A stretch of DNA of 64,000 bases from Paenibacillus sp. SYP-B3998 (GTDB taxonomy: Bacteria; Bacillota; Bacilli; Paenibacillales; NBRC-103111), in the NCBI RefSeq assembly GCF_010820665.1, contig NZ_JAAIKC010000006.1, positions 124,001 to 188,000 on the forward strand. Reading direction: 5' to 3'. Shown one piece after another: positions 9,150 to 17,977 of the stretch. The notes below the pieces were generated by a model. That model searched no databases. It was not told the DNA's origin and was given only the letters and a program-made list of their open reading frames with translations. Positions within the stretch are counted from its first letter, which is position 1. The number at the start of each line of letters is the position of its first letter. A program made the translations under genes and the position numbers.

Positions 9150-10529
9150 ATGTCCAAAGCTCAAAGTATATTTGGTCCGAAATACATGGCCCTATCCATC
9201 GGCATCATACTAGCCGTTATGGCCGTCGGGTTTGAAGGATTAGCCGTAACTACAGTCGCTCCGTCCATAGCAAACGATTTAAACGGTATCAGCCTCTATG
9301 GCTGGATATTCAGCGCATATCTACTTGCACAAATTATTGGCACATTGGTCGTCGGTCGGCAAATTGACCGCAATGGACCTGCTTTAGCTTTTACCGTTGC
9401 TCTTCTTCTGTTTGCAACAGGATTGATCGTTGCAGCGCTTTCGAGCCACATGTACGTTTTAATTGGATCACGTGCCTTACAGGGCTTGGGTGCAGGAGCA
9501 ATGATGACTTGCGTATATACAGCCATATCGTTAAGCTACCCCGATGAACTTCGCACCAAAATATTGGGTGCCTTTGGCACCGCCTACGTTTTGCCTTCGA
9601 TGATCGGGCCTTACGTGGCTGGGGTAATTGCACAACAACTGTCTTGGCGCTTCATATTTTGGGGAGTCTTGCCATTCTTGCTTCTAGCAGCCCTCCTCAG
9701 CCTGCCTGTATTCAGAAAATTAAAAACACCTGATACGCGCGGAGGCGGAACAGGGTTTGGGGCCACTTGGCTCGCTATCTTATTAGCCATAGGTACGGGA
9801 CTATTTTTGAGTGGCCTTGGCATGCTGCCTAAACCAATGGGGATCATTTTATTAGTTTTGGGTTTACTTCTAATGGTGCAACCCCTTCGCAAGCTGCTGC
9901 CTTCAGGTACGCTAGCTTTACGGAAGGGGCTGCCTTCAGTCTTAGCTTCCCGCGGGCTATTTTTCGCCGCTTATGTGAGCACGCAGAACTTTTTGGTGCT
10001 TGCCTTGACGGAGATAAAAGGAGTAGCTCCAGATGTAGCTGGATTAATTGTGGCAAGCGCGGCACTTAGTTGGTGTGCTGCTACCTATGTGCAATCTTAC
10101 TGGGATACTCACGATAAAGGACAGGGACGCTATAAACGGATTTCAATCGGTGTGCTGCTGATCGCTATTGGAATTGCCATGCTCATCTGGGTTCCAGCGG
10201 TCAATCTAGTTATTGCCGTAATCGGTCAAATGATAACAGGCATCGGAATCGGGTTAGCTCATCCAACAAGCGGAGCAGTTGCGTTCACAAGTTCGGATGA
10301 AGAAGGGGCTGGGAAAGTTTCAGCTAACTTGCAATTTGCAGATTCGTTTACACCTGGTGTTGTCATCGGCATTGGCGGCGCAATTATCGCCATTAGTCAA
10401 GCAACCGGTTTGTCGATGGAAATTGGCATTATTGGCGCCATGACTTTTCAGTTTGTATTAATTCTTGTAAGCCTCCTTGCCAGCTTGCGGATTAAAAACA
10501 GTCAAACAAGTAGTAAATCAGAGCATTGA
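9150..10529 (+). CDS. MFS transporter
   Basis: Major facilitator permease of 459 aa beginning behind GAGGAGGCAAAGAAAC. The N-terminal half resembles drug:H+ antiporters: VTTVAPSIANDLNG in helix 1, GWIFSAYLLAQIIGTLVVGRQIDR for helix 2 and motif A, and GSRALQGLGAGAMMTCVYTAI for helix 4. The C-terminal half has a shorter helix set than classical 14-helix DHA2 pumps. Its divergent neighbour is a Cys-cluster regulator, so expression probably responds to that sensor. The substrate is unknown. Confidence 0.92.
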   Translation: MSKAQSIFGPKYMALSIGIILAVMAVGFEGLAVTTVAPSIANDLNGISLYGWIFSAYLLAQIIGTLVVGRQIDRNGPALAFTVALLLFATGLIVAALSSHMYVLIGSRALQGLGAGAMMTCVYTAISLSYPDELRTKILGAFGTAYVLPSMIGPYVAGVIAQQLSWRFIFWGVLPFLLLAALLSLPVFRKLKTPDTRGGGTGFGATWLAILLAIGTGLFLSGLGMLPKPMGIILLVLGLLLMVQPLRKLLPSGTLALRKGLPSVLASRGLFFAAYVSTQNFLVLALTEIKGVAPDVAGLIVASAALSWCAATYVQSYWDTHDKGQGRYKRISIGVLLIAIGIAMLIWVPAVNLVIAVIGQMITGIGIGLAHPTSGAVAFTSSDEEGAGKVSANLQFADSFTPGVVIGIGGAIIAISQATGLSMEIGIIGAMTFQFVLILVSLLASLRIKNSQTSSKSEH

Positions 10530-10558
10530 TCCTGTTCGCTCTACGACAAATATCTTTC

Positions 10559-11068
10559 TTAATCTGTCCCTCCTATAACTGGGATGGCTGCATAACTAGG
10601 AGATGAGAGCTCGTTTTGCATTTTCTTAAAATGAATTTGTAGCGAACCAAAAAATGCTTTTCCCTGGTTGTAGTGAAGCTCACATTTATACCCATACGAA
10701 CGGGATGCCGATTGCAGCGCTTTATAGCCTGGTAGCGCAATGACCAAAGAAATAATCCGTCTAATAATATGATTAGGCACCTTGGAAAACATCGTCGCGT
10801 ATATCCCATCGGCAACCGATATAAAGCTAGGAAATGTAGGCTTGTTGAAGTGCGAAAGTGTGACGCAATCCGCGGCGATTACCAGCATCTCTTTGTTCAA
10901 GCGGTTTAAATTTATGGTGATGTCCTTGTAAAAATAAATACCAAAACCGATTTTGTTCGTTACGGGGTTCAAGCGTTTTTTCCATTTCAACCATACAGCT
11001 GCCGTATAAGTCTCGAGTTGATCCATACATGAATACCAGCGAATTAGCGATCTCAGCCTTTTTTTCAT
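10559..11068 (-). CDS. Hypothetical protein
   Basis: I do not recognise this 169-aa protein. The ATG follows a clear GAAGGAG site, which supports it being translated. The sequence is rich in aromatic and basic residues, with no signal peptide. One mildly hydrophobic stretch lies near residues 103-115 (HIIRRIISLVIALPG). It is convergent with the MFS gene and only 29 bp from it. Nothing in its surroundings indicates a role. Confidence 0.6.
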   Translation of the reverse strand: MKKRLRSLIRWYSCMDQLETYTAAVWLKWKKRLNPVTNKIGFGIYFYKDITINLNRLNKEMLVIAADCVTLSHFNKPTFPSFISVADGIYATMFSKVPNHIIRRIISLVIALPGYKALQSASRSYGYKCELHYNQGKAFFGSLQIHFKKMQNELSSPSYAAIPVIGGTD

Positions 11069-11212
11069 AAAGTGCTCCTTCGTTTCTATATGTTTACGTA
11101 ATTTAGGTGTTTATTTTATTTGACTCTAGAACAAGACGGATTGTTCGCTAAAAACCATTGGTAAATGTAGGGAGTGACTGAAGCCTACAAAAAAAACGAT
11201 CCTGAACGAACT

Positions 11213-11250
11213 AAAAAGAGAAGGAGCTGCATTCGTGGCTCCTTCTCTTT
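11213..11250 (-). terminator. Terminator after polysaccharide deacetylase
   Basis: A perfect 13-bp inverted repeat (AAAGAGAAGGAGC and complement, 10-nt loop) is followed on the minus strand by TTTTTAG, about 40 nt after the deacetylase stop codon. Confidence 0.88.
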
Positions 11251-11289
11251 CATACTACTTTTGTTCCTAATACATGGTTAGATCATCGG

Positions 11290-12018
11290 TCATCTAACTT
11301 TGGCAGGAATCGCTTTTTTATAGTTTAACAGCTCTGAGACGGTAACAAATTTAAATCCCCTGTTTTTTAATTCCGGTAAAATTAACTTTAAAGCATCAAT
11401 AGTCTGTGTAGGGCCTTCGACGTAATCATGAAATAAAACAATGTTCCCGTTTCTCGAATTTTTTAAAACGCGGTTCACAATTTTATCTACCCCTGGTGTG
11501 TTCCAATCTTTCGTATCCAACTGCCAAGTCCACATAATCATCTTATAGCCTTCTTGTTTCACCATTGCTACAAGATTTTCATTATAGAAACCGCCAGGAG
11601 GACGAAATAGTTGACAGCGGCGACCGGTTGTCTCATAAATAATTTCTTCCGCTTTGTTAATCTCTTTTTTTAAATTATTTTTTCTGCTCAAATAGGCATG
11701 ACTATAGGTGTGATTTGCAAGCTCGTGACCTTCATTAACTTCTCGCTTGAGCAGGTCTGGGTTCATCTTCACTTTGTTGCCAACGACAAAAAAGGTCGCT
11801 TTCGCCTCATACTGTTTAAGTAGATCAAGAATCTGAGCCGTGTACACAGGATGAGGTCCATCATCAAAAGTTAAGGCAATCACCTTCTCATCGGTCATTA
11901 TTTCCCAGACCACTTCTCCGCGATTCTCATAATAGGCCCGATCCTTTTTATTCGGTGCTGCGGTAGCGACAGATTGAAACGCCAATAAAAACACGACTAC
12001 AGTTACAAAAATTCTCAT
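11290..12018 (-). CDS. Secreted polysaccharide deacetylase (PdaB/NodB type)
   Basis: Metal-dependent carbohydrate esterase family 4 enzyme, 242 aa, with an N-terminal signal sequence (residues 1-20, VVVFLLAFQSVATAA). Motifs run in order: TFDDGPHP with the catalytic Asp and metal-binding Asp, HTYSH with the two metal His, RPPGGFYN, and VLFHDYV near the end. This short form resembles PdaB and PdaA-like enzymes that deacetylate peptidoglycan N-acetylglucosamine or muramic acid, often in spores. The start is behind GGGAGGCATA. It stands alone with its own terminator. Confidence 0.92.
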   Translation of the reverse strand: MRIFVTVVVFLLAFQSVATAAPNKKDRAYYENRGEVVWEIMTDEKVIALTFDDGPHPVYTAQILDLLKQYEAKATFFVVGNKVKMNPDLLKREVNEGHELANHTYSHAYLSRKNNLKKEINKAEEIIYETTGRRCQLFRPPGGFYNENLVAMVKQEGYKMIMWTWQLDTKDWNTPGVDKIVNRVLKNSRNGNIVLFHDYVEGPTQTIDALKLILPELKNRGFKFVTVSELLNYKKAIPAKVR

Positions 12019-12090
12019 TATGCCTCCCAGTCCTATGTGTAGGTAAAGTTAGGATGCTCCATTCTTCCTAAATTAACCCTACCTATCACG

Positions 12091-12113
12091 AAAAAAATTG
12101 GGAATTTCATTCC
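12091..12113 (-). terminator. Possible weak terminator after gntK
   Basis: On the minus strand a short GGAAT-GAA-ATTCC hairpin is followed by CAATTTTTTT. It lies directly at the gntK stop codon. The stem is short, so termination efficiency is doubtful. Confidence 0.45.
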
Positions 12114-12114
12114 T

Positions 12115-13671
12115 TTATTTGCTGAAAATCTTTTGTTGGAAGTTAGCTATCGCCTCATATTCCTCTTCAAGCTTGCGTGAAATCTGGATATAAATCGGCA
12201 GCAGCTCATGATAAATTTCAGCATTCCCTTTTATAGGTTTGTGTTCATGCGTAGCTCCAACCATAGAAGACACCTTTTCAAGTGAATCGATTTTGCCGAT
12301 TGCAAATAAACCAAGCACCACCGCGCCTAGGCATGAACTTTCGAAACTCTCAGGGATTACGACATCCTGATCAAAAATATCAGCCATCATTTGCCGCCAT
12401 AAGGGGGCACGGGCAAACCCTCCCGTCGCCTGGATCTTCTTGGGGCGTCCAATACGTTCCTCCATCGCTAACAATACCGTGTACAAGTTGAAAAGCACGC
12501 CTTCAAGAACAGCACGTATCATGTGTTGCTTCTGGTGATGCATCGTTAGACCGAAGAAGGAACCTCGGGCATTGGAATTCCATAGCGGTGCACGTTCGCC
12601 TGTTAAATAAGGATGAAAGATCAATCCATCAGACCCTGGCGTAACCTTAGCAACGATTTCCATCAGCAGGTCATACGGGTCGATCCCTAGGCGCTTAGCT
12701 GTCTCTACTTCCGATGCGGCAAATTCATCCCTCGCCCATCGCAGCAGCATACCGCCGTTATTGACCGCTCCGCCGATAACCCAATGCTTTTCTGTTAACG
12801 CATAACAGAAAATCCTCCCCTTCGGGTCGGTCACAGGTTTATCGACAACCGTTCGAATCGCGCCGCTCGTACCGATCGTCGCGGCGACAACTCCCGGCTC
12901 AATCGCATCCACGCCAAGATTAGAGAGCGCGCCATCGCTGGCCCCAACAATAAAGGGAGTCGAGACTGAAAGTCCCATTTCTTCCGCAAAAACCGCATTC
13001 AACCCTTTCAACGCATAGGTTGTGGGTACAAGCTTAGATAGCTGGTTTCTCGTAATGCCTGCAATGTCTAGAGCCTCTTCATCCCAATCCAACTTCTCAA
13101 GATTCATCATCCCCGTTGCTGAGGCAATGGAGTAATCGATAACATACTCGTTGAATAACTTGGCGAACACATATTCTTTGATCGAAATGAATTTGCTTGC
13201 CCTTTGAAACAGATACGCATGATCATGGCGAAGCCACATTAATTTGGGCAGCGGAGACATTGGATGAATCGGTGTTCCTGTTCGCAAGTAAATGGCATGT
13301 CCGTTCATATCGCGCTTTAAACGCTCAGCCCAAGCGGCACTTCGGTTGTCTCCCCAAGTTATGCATCGTGTGAGCGGCTTACCCTCATTATCAACAACGA
13401 TGACACTGTGCATGGCAGAGCTAAACGAGACGAACATTATTTGTTCCTGCCTAGCTCCACTCTGAACCATAACGCGCTTCACCGTTTGAACAACGGCCCG
13501 AAAGATTTGGTCAGGGTCCTGTTCCGCAACAGACGAAGTTGGTGTGTATAAAGGATAACCCTCGTCGGCCTTCGTCACAACCTTCCCGTTTTCTTCAAAA
13601 AGAACAGCTTTCGTGCTCGTTGTTCCAATATCAACGCCAATCATATACATAGGCTGGCTCAATGGATGCAC
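12115..13671 (-). CDS. gntK: Gluconate kinase (FGGY family)
   Basis: Phosphorylates D-gluconate to 6-phosphogluconate. The 518-aa protein starts with the ATP-binding signature GVDIGTTSTKAVLFEENGK at residues 13-31. The second FGGY domain has GTSGAIRT, FHPYLTGERAPLWN and the C-terminal signature region LEGVLFNLYTVL plus ATGGFARAPLWRQMMADIF. The length fits GntK of B. subtilis. It follows gntP by 24 bp and is the last gene of the gluconate block, so it should be co-transcribed with the permease from the GntR-controlled promoter near 15156. A related xylulose or rhamnulose kinase would look similar; the gntP and gnd neighbours favour gluconate. Confidence 0.93.
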   Translation of the reverse strand: MHPLSQPMYMIGVDIGTTSTKAVLFEENGKVVTKADEGYPLYTPTSSVAEQDPDQIFRAVVQTVKRVMVQSGARQEQIMFVSFSSAMHSVIVVDNEGKPLTRCITWGDNRSAAWAERLKRDMNGHAIYLRTGTPIHPMSPLPKLMWLRHDHAYLFQRASKFISIKEYVFAKLFNEYVIDYSIASATGMMNLEKLDWDEEALDIAGITRNQLSKLVPTTYALKGLNAVFAEEMGLSVSTPFIVGASDGALSNLGVDAIEPGVVAATIGTSGAIRTVVDKPVTDPKGRIFCYALTEKHWVIGGAVNNGGMLLRWARDEFAASEVETAKRLGIDPYDLLMEIVAKVTPGSDGLIFHPYLTGERAPLWNSNARGSFFGLTMHHQKQHMIRAVLEGVLFNLYTVLLAMEERIGRPKKIQATGGFARAPLWRQMMADIFDQDVVIPESFESSCLGAVVLGLFAIGKIDSLEKVSSMVGATHEHKPIKGNAEIYHELLPIYIQISRKLEEEYEAIANFQQKIFSK

Positions 13672-13695
13672 CTTCTTTCCTTGAGAATTGTTCTC

Positions 13696-15057
13696 CTAAA
13701 CCACCAAGCTGAGGAGAAGAATGAAAATCAATCCAACAACAGATAGAATCGTTTCCATTACCGTCCATGATTTCAGGGTTTGCGGTACGCTCATATTAAA
13801 AAATTCCTTAACCATCCAGAACCCTGCATCATTCACATGCGAAAGAACAAGCGAACCTGCACCTGTAGCTAAAACAACCAGCTCGATATTCGCATTAGGA
13901 TTCAATGCGAGCACAGGAGCCACGATACCAGCCGCTGTTGTCATTGCAACGGTTGCCGAGCCCGTTGCTACACGTATCAGGGCAGCCACAAACCAAGCGA
14001 ATAAAATAATATTCACGTGAGCCTCTGTAGCAATCGCAGCGATTGCTCCACCAACACCACTATTAATTAAAACTTGCTTAAAAGCTCCGCCGCCGCCAAT
14101 GATCAGGATGATCGTAGCTGTCGGTGCCAAACACTCGCTTGCAAAACGGGACACCTCTTCTTTCTTAAAGCCTCTGGCAAAGCCAAGAGAAAAGAAGGAG
14201 AAAACGACTGCAATTAAAAGCGCAATTATTTCGTGCCCAATGAATGCGCAGAACTGTGTTAAGCCGCTCGTTGCTTTGGGGTCGATGATGTTTGCAACAG
14301 ATCCAATTAACATTAAAATGACGGGTAATAAAATCGTAAACAATGTAATTCCAAATCCCGGGAGCTCACGATTTTCCTTCGACGCGAATTGCTCAGCCAA
14401 ATTGGCCGGCGGCTCTACTAAGATTCGCTTGCCAATAAATTTTCCAAAAAGAGGCCCTGCAATAATCGCAGTAGGTAACCCAACAAGGATGGAATACAAG
14501 ATTGTTTTGCCTAAATTAGCTTTGTATGCGTCAATTGCAATCATAGGCGCTGGATGAGGCGGGACGAGCCCATGAACCGTTGAAAGTCCCGCCAAAACGG
14601 GAATACCTATTTGCAGCAACGACATTTTCGTTTTTCGCGCGACGATGAACACAATTGGAATTAGCAAAATAACCCCAACCTCAAAAAATACCGGGATTCC
14701 AACAATAAATCCCACAATCATCATCGCCCAGTGAACTCGCTTCTCGCCAAATTTATCGACAAGCGTTGTAGCGATTTGCTCTGCGCCCCCGGACTCTGCC
14801 ATCATTTTACCAAGCATCGTACCTAAACCAATAACAATAGCTATCGTTCCTAATGTACCTCCAAGTCCACCTGTAACCGCTTTAATAACATCCGCAGGCT
14901 TCATGCCCGCTAGAAATCCTAAAAACAAAGAAGAGATGAGTAACGTTACGAAGGGATTCCATTTATATTTTGCGATTAGCACAATTAGAAAAACAATGGA
15001 AATTAACGCCCACAAGATCAACGTTACATTATGACTAAGGCCAAAAATAGTGTTCAT
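13696..15057 (-). CDS. gntP: Gluconate permease, GntP family
   Basis: Inner-membrane gluconate:H+ symporter, 453 aa with 12-14 helices. GntP family features are visible: GGLGGTLGTIAIVIGLGTMLGKMM in the first third, GLSTVHGLVPPHPAPMIA near residue 150, and SHVNDAGFWMVKEFF near the C-terminus. It lies between gntR and gntK on one strand, with a 149-bp promoter region that contains a perfect GntR-type palindrome. Confidence 0.95.
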   Translation of the reverse strand: MNTIFGLSHNVTLILWALISIVFLIVLIAKYKWNPFVTLLISSLFLGFLAGMKPADVIKAVTGGLGGTLGTIAIVIGLGTMLGKMMAESGGAEQIATTLVDKFGEKRVHWAMMIVGFIVGIPVFFEVGVILLIPIVFIVARKTKMSLLQIGIPVLAGLSTVHGLVPPHPAPMIAIDAYKANLGKTILYSILVGLPTAIIAGPLFGKFIGKRILVEPPANLAEQFASKENRELPGFGITLFTILLPVILMLIGSVANIIDPKATSGLTQFCAFIGHEIIALLIAVVFSFFSLGFARGFKKEEVSRFASECLAPTATIILIIGGGGAFKQVLINSGVGGAIAAIATEAHVNIILFAWFVAALIRVATGSATVAMTTAAGIVAPVLALNPNANIELVVLATGAGSLVLSHVNDAGFWMVKEFFNMSVPQTLKSWTVMETILSVVGLIFILLLSLVV

Positions 15058-15155
15058 CCAGAACTTCTCCTTTTTTTTTACCTTCGGTAATATTCACTGT
15101 CACAGCATTCCCATTTTGGATCGCTTTAACTAGCTTATTTTCTTTGCATTGTATA

Positions 15156-15167
15156 CTTGTCGACAAG
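15156..15167. promoter_or_regulatory. GntR operator ahead of gntPK
   Basis: CTTGTCGACAAG is a perfect 12-bp palindrome. On the minus strand it is followed directly by TATACAAT, so it lies between -35 and -10 of a likely gntP promoter. It matches the B. subtilis gnt operator core CTTGT-N2-ACAAG as I recall it, and the same core recurs ahead of gnd at 16917-16930. Confidence 0.85.
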
Positions 15168-15206
15168 AATTTCGAAACTTAATGATTGCGGGAATTAGCA
15201 CGATTT

Positions 15207-15881
15207 TTAAGGTAAACTACTATGTAGCGTTTTGTTTGAATCTGCAAAATATTCCCTAACCACTCTTTGAATAACCGTTACATCCTTTGACTCCAGCGCC
15301 TCTACAATCACTCGATGTTTATCGATAACTGTAATGAGCTTATGTTCTCCCTCTGAGAACACTTCTTCGGTTGTAATTAGCATCACCGTCAGTACAATAT
15401 GGCGAATACTTTTCCACAAATGCAAGATTCTCGCATGCTTGGCTTCTACAATAATAGCCTCATGAAAGCAAAAGTCTAGGTATGAAAACTCTACAATATC
15501 ATTATGCTTAACGGATAATTCCATTTTATCTATGTTTTGCTTCAAATTATTGATCAACGATGAATGGCTTCCGGCTGCCAGACGCTGCTGTGCGAAGCTC
15601 TCGATTAAATACCGAACATCATAAAGCTCCTCAACGTCCTGCAAGCTTAATCCGATAACAATAGCTCCCATCCTCTCCAAACGAATGAGTCCCTCGTTAG
15701 ATAACGTTTTCAATGCTTCTCTCACCGGGGATCTGCTGGTACCGAAGTCAGCAGCAACCCGATTCTCAGATATGACCTCACCTGGTTTGAACGTTCCATT
15801 AATAATTTGCAGCCTTAATTCGCAGGCAATCGTTTCCCCAAGGGAGACTCCTTGCAACCAGGCAGAAGGATAACTCTTCAT
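15207..15881 (-). CDS. gntR: GntR family regulator (FadR subfamily), gluconate repressor
   Basis: 224-aa repressor with an N-terminal winged helix (residues 14-78; FKPGEVISENRVAADFGTSRSPVREALKTLSNEGLIRLE) and a C-terminal all-helical FCD ligand domain. Metal-binding His and Asp positions are plausible in YLDFCFHEAII. It sits between gnd and gntP, 105 bp after gnd. No GntR-type palindrome lies directly in front of its own start, so it is probably read from the gnd promoter or from its own weak one. Gluconate or 6-phosphogluconate would release it from the two operators. Confidence 0.92.
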   Translation of the reverse strand: MKSYPSAWLQGVSLGETIACELRLQIINGTFKPGEVISENRVAADFGTSRSPVREALKTLSNEGLIRLERMGAIVIGLSLQDVEELYDVRYLIESFAQQRLAAGSHSSLINNLKQNIDKMELSVKHNDIVEFSYLDFCFHEAIIVEAKHARILHLWKSIRHIVLTVMLITTEEVFSEGEHKLITVIDKHRVIVEALESKDVTVIQRVVREYFADSNKTLHSSLP

Positions 15882-15987
15882 GACTCAACTCTCCTATATA
15901 AACCAAATTCGGATTATTCAATGTGATAGATAGTATTGATTTTAGCACATATTCACCGAACGATTCTATGAGAAGAATTGCTTTGTA

Positions 15988-16887
15988 TTACTCATTCCGG
16001 ACAACCGCATGGCCGCCAAATTCATTGCGCAAGGCTGCAACAACTTTGCCATGAAAGGTATCATCTTCAAGCGAACGATATCTCATTAGCAGGGACATTG
16101 CAATAATAGGGGTACTTACTTCCAAATCAAGCGCCGTCTCAACCGTCCATTTGCCTTCGCCAGAACTTTTCATTACGCCTCGAATGCCTTCCAATTTTGG
16201 ATCTTTTGAAAATGCTCGTTCGGTAAGTTCCATCAACCAACCTCTAACAACAGAGCCATTTGACCATACCCGGGCAACTTCTTCATAGTTGAAATCAAAT
16301 TGACTTTTGGACAACAGCTCGAATCCTTCGGCGATGGACTGCATCATCCCGTATTCAATACCATTGTGGACCATTTTCAGAAAATGACCGCTGCCATGAT
16401 TACCAGCATATAAATAACCTTTATCGACAGCTATTCCTTGAAATAATGGCTCAATAGTTGCAAAAGCTGCTTTATCGCCGCCGACCATAAAGCAGCCTCC
16501 GTTAGCCGCACCTTCTGTGCCACCTGACGTTCCAACATCGAAAAACTGGATGCCGCTCTCTCTCAACTTCTCCGCGCGAGCAATGGATTGTTTATAGTGG
16601 GAGTTACCCCCATCAATGACGATATCTCCTTGATCCAATAGCGGAATAAGGGTATCAATGACATGATCCACAATGTTACCCGCCGGAACCATCATCCAGA
16701 CAACCCGAGGAGTCGCTAGCTTTGAAACTAGCTCTTCTATGGCCATAGTAGATACCGCGCCTAGCTGCTCTAGCTTCTTTCCTGGCTCAGGATTAACATC
16801 ATAAACAACCACTTGATGCTGTTGGAGCAGTAAATTTTGCACCAGATTAAAACCCATTTTACCAAGACCTATCATACCTAGCTTCAT
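15988..16887 (-). CDS. gnd: 6-phosphogluconate dehydrogenase, decarboxylating (short form)
   Basis: Oxidises 6-phosphogluconate to ribulose 5-phosphate and CO2. The chosen start (ATG at 16887, six nt after AGAGGTGA) begins MKLGMIGLGKMG, a Rossmann dinucleotide-binding signature. The substrate motifs DGGNSHYKQS and FFDVGTSGGTEGAANGGCFMVGGD and the catalytic stretch GHFLKMVHNGIEYGMMQSIAEG follow. At about 299 aa it is the short GndA/YqeC-like type, which lacks the C-terminal domain of the 470-aa enzyme and is often NAD-dependent. A longer frame opens at a GTG at 16896. It is first in the gluconate cluster, behind an ACTTGT/ACAAGT operator. Confidence 0.93.
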   Translation of the reverse strand: MKLGMIGLGKMGFNLVQNLLLQQHQVVVYDVNPEPGKKLEQLGAVSTMAIEELVSKLATPRVVWMMVPAGNIVDHVIDTLIPLLDQGDIVIDGGNSHYKQSIARAEKLRESGIQFFDVGTSGGTEGAANGGCFMVGGDKAAFATIEPLFQGIAVDKGYLYAGNHGSGHFLKMVHNGIEYGMMQSIAEGFELLSKSQFDFNYEEVARVWSNGSVVRGWLMELTERAFSKDPKLEGIRGVMKSSGEGKWTVETALDLEVSTPIIAMSLLMRYRSLEDDTFHGKVVAALRNEFGGHAVVRNE

Positions 16888-16916
16888 ATGGCTCACCTCT
16901 TTACGTCTACATGTAT

Positions 16917-16930
16917 ACTTGTGTACAAGT
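16917..16930. promoter_or_regulatory. GntR operator ahead of gnd
   Basis: ACTTGT-GT-ACAAGT, a 6-bp inverted repeat with 2-nt centre, followed on the minus strand by TATACA as a possible -10. It shares its core and promoter geometry with the palindrome ahead of gntP, so gnd and gntPK probably answer to the same repressor. Confidence 0.85.
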
Positions 16931-17021
16931 TTGTTATTTCATATTACTGCTTCCACAGGAATCTGTAAATATAAATTTGTAAGCGTCAAGCAATCCAGCC
17001 ATAGAGCAGTGTTAGGGAATT

Positions 17022-17084
17022 TATTCCACTGCACTATCATCATGCGTTCATAGCAAGTATCCTTGATGATAGCGCAGTGGAATA
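17022..17084. repeat. 21-bp inverted repeat (large hairpin)
   Basis: Arms 17022-17042 and 17064-17084 pair over 21 bp with a single mismatch that would be a G-U pair in RNA; the loop is 21 nt. It starts 10 nt after the ancestral stop codon of the frameshifted gene at 17094. There is no clear T run after it on either strand, so it is not a standard intrinsic terminator. It may stabilise the 3' end or be a remnant of a small repeated element. Confidence 0.8.
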
Positions 17085-17093
17085 GCCTTGATT

Positions 17094-17755
17094 TTATTTA
17101 AACTGCTTGGGAAATTGTTTGATAATCCCATCTGTAAGAACATCCGAAAGCATGATCATATGTTCCTCGCCTTTGTCGAAAGCGTTGATCTCCGCATCCC
17201 AATTTTTTTGAGCCTTGCGGTGAGATCATCCGTCACGAATTGTAAATGGGTGTGCAATAGGTCCTTTAATTGATTATTAGACCAATTTGGATTTGCCTGA
17301 CTAAGAAATTGAGCAATGTCATCTGCATTTCTATACCACTCTTTATTATAAGTTTCTACCTCTGCCTGATTATCACTTTTTGCTGCTGTCACTATTTTTC
17401 CAGCAATTAGAATATGCTCTTTCAGAAGTTCAGCCAGTTTATTGCCTGCAGCATCACCATAATAGGGCTTAATTGCATTTCCAATATCCTGTTGATTTTT
17501 CAAAAGCCTTGCCAGCACTTTGTCTTGATCATCGGAACTTGAAACGGCGCTTACGATGTAGTTTTTAGTCCATACCACATGATCTACCCAAAGCTTCCTT
17601 AGATCCCCTTTAAGCTGTGTCATCGATAAACTTATACATGGCTTATTCTTCTCAGCAAGCACTTGCTTTTCTTCTGTTGCCCCAACCCTTAGTGGGGTCA
17701 AACTCAATGTTAGACATATACTTAATACGGTCAACTTGAGAAACTGCTTTTTCAT
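17094..17755 (-). pseudogene. Secreted helical protein broken by a 1-nt frameshift
   Basis: The frame starts MKKQFLKLTVLSI with a signal peptide behind GGGAGAAGAT and encodes an all-helical secreted protein (KLWVDHVVWTKNYIVSAV, NAIKPYYGDAAGNKLAELLKEHI, WYRNADDIAQFLSQANPNW). After TARLKK it leaves the expected frame and stops at 17156. Reading on in the neighbouring frame gives NWDAEINAFDKGEEHMIM, then LSDVLTDGIIKQFPKQFK, ending with TAA at 17094-17096. This is the C-terminus I recall for the family. The break is at a run of seven A (minus strand) where eight would restore the frame. Either the gene is a recent pseudogene, the run is slippery, or the base is a sequencing error. The molecular function of the family is unknown to me. 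Confidence 0.8.
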
Positions 17756-17977
17756 GATATCTTCTCCCTGATGTTTGGATTTGAGCACTCTGTGATATTT
17801 TGGACATTTCAAATGATTTCATGCAGAAAGAGAGATTTTCATTGTTGTGAAATATACTGGAAATAGCATAACAGCAACTCGTCGTATAGCGCATGTGCCA
17901 GCAGAAAACATCGGCCTATCCTGTGATAATTAATTTGGAAGGCAGTGGATGGGGGAACCACGGCTTACACTCGCAGT

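Noticed and set aside
17652..17894. 80-codon frame upstream of and overlapping the secreted protein
   Set aside because: It overlaps the signal peptide of the frameshifted gene in another frame and has no ribosome binding site.
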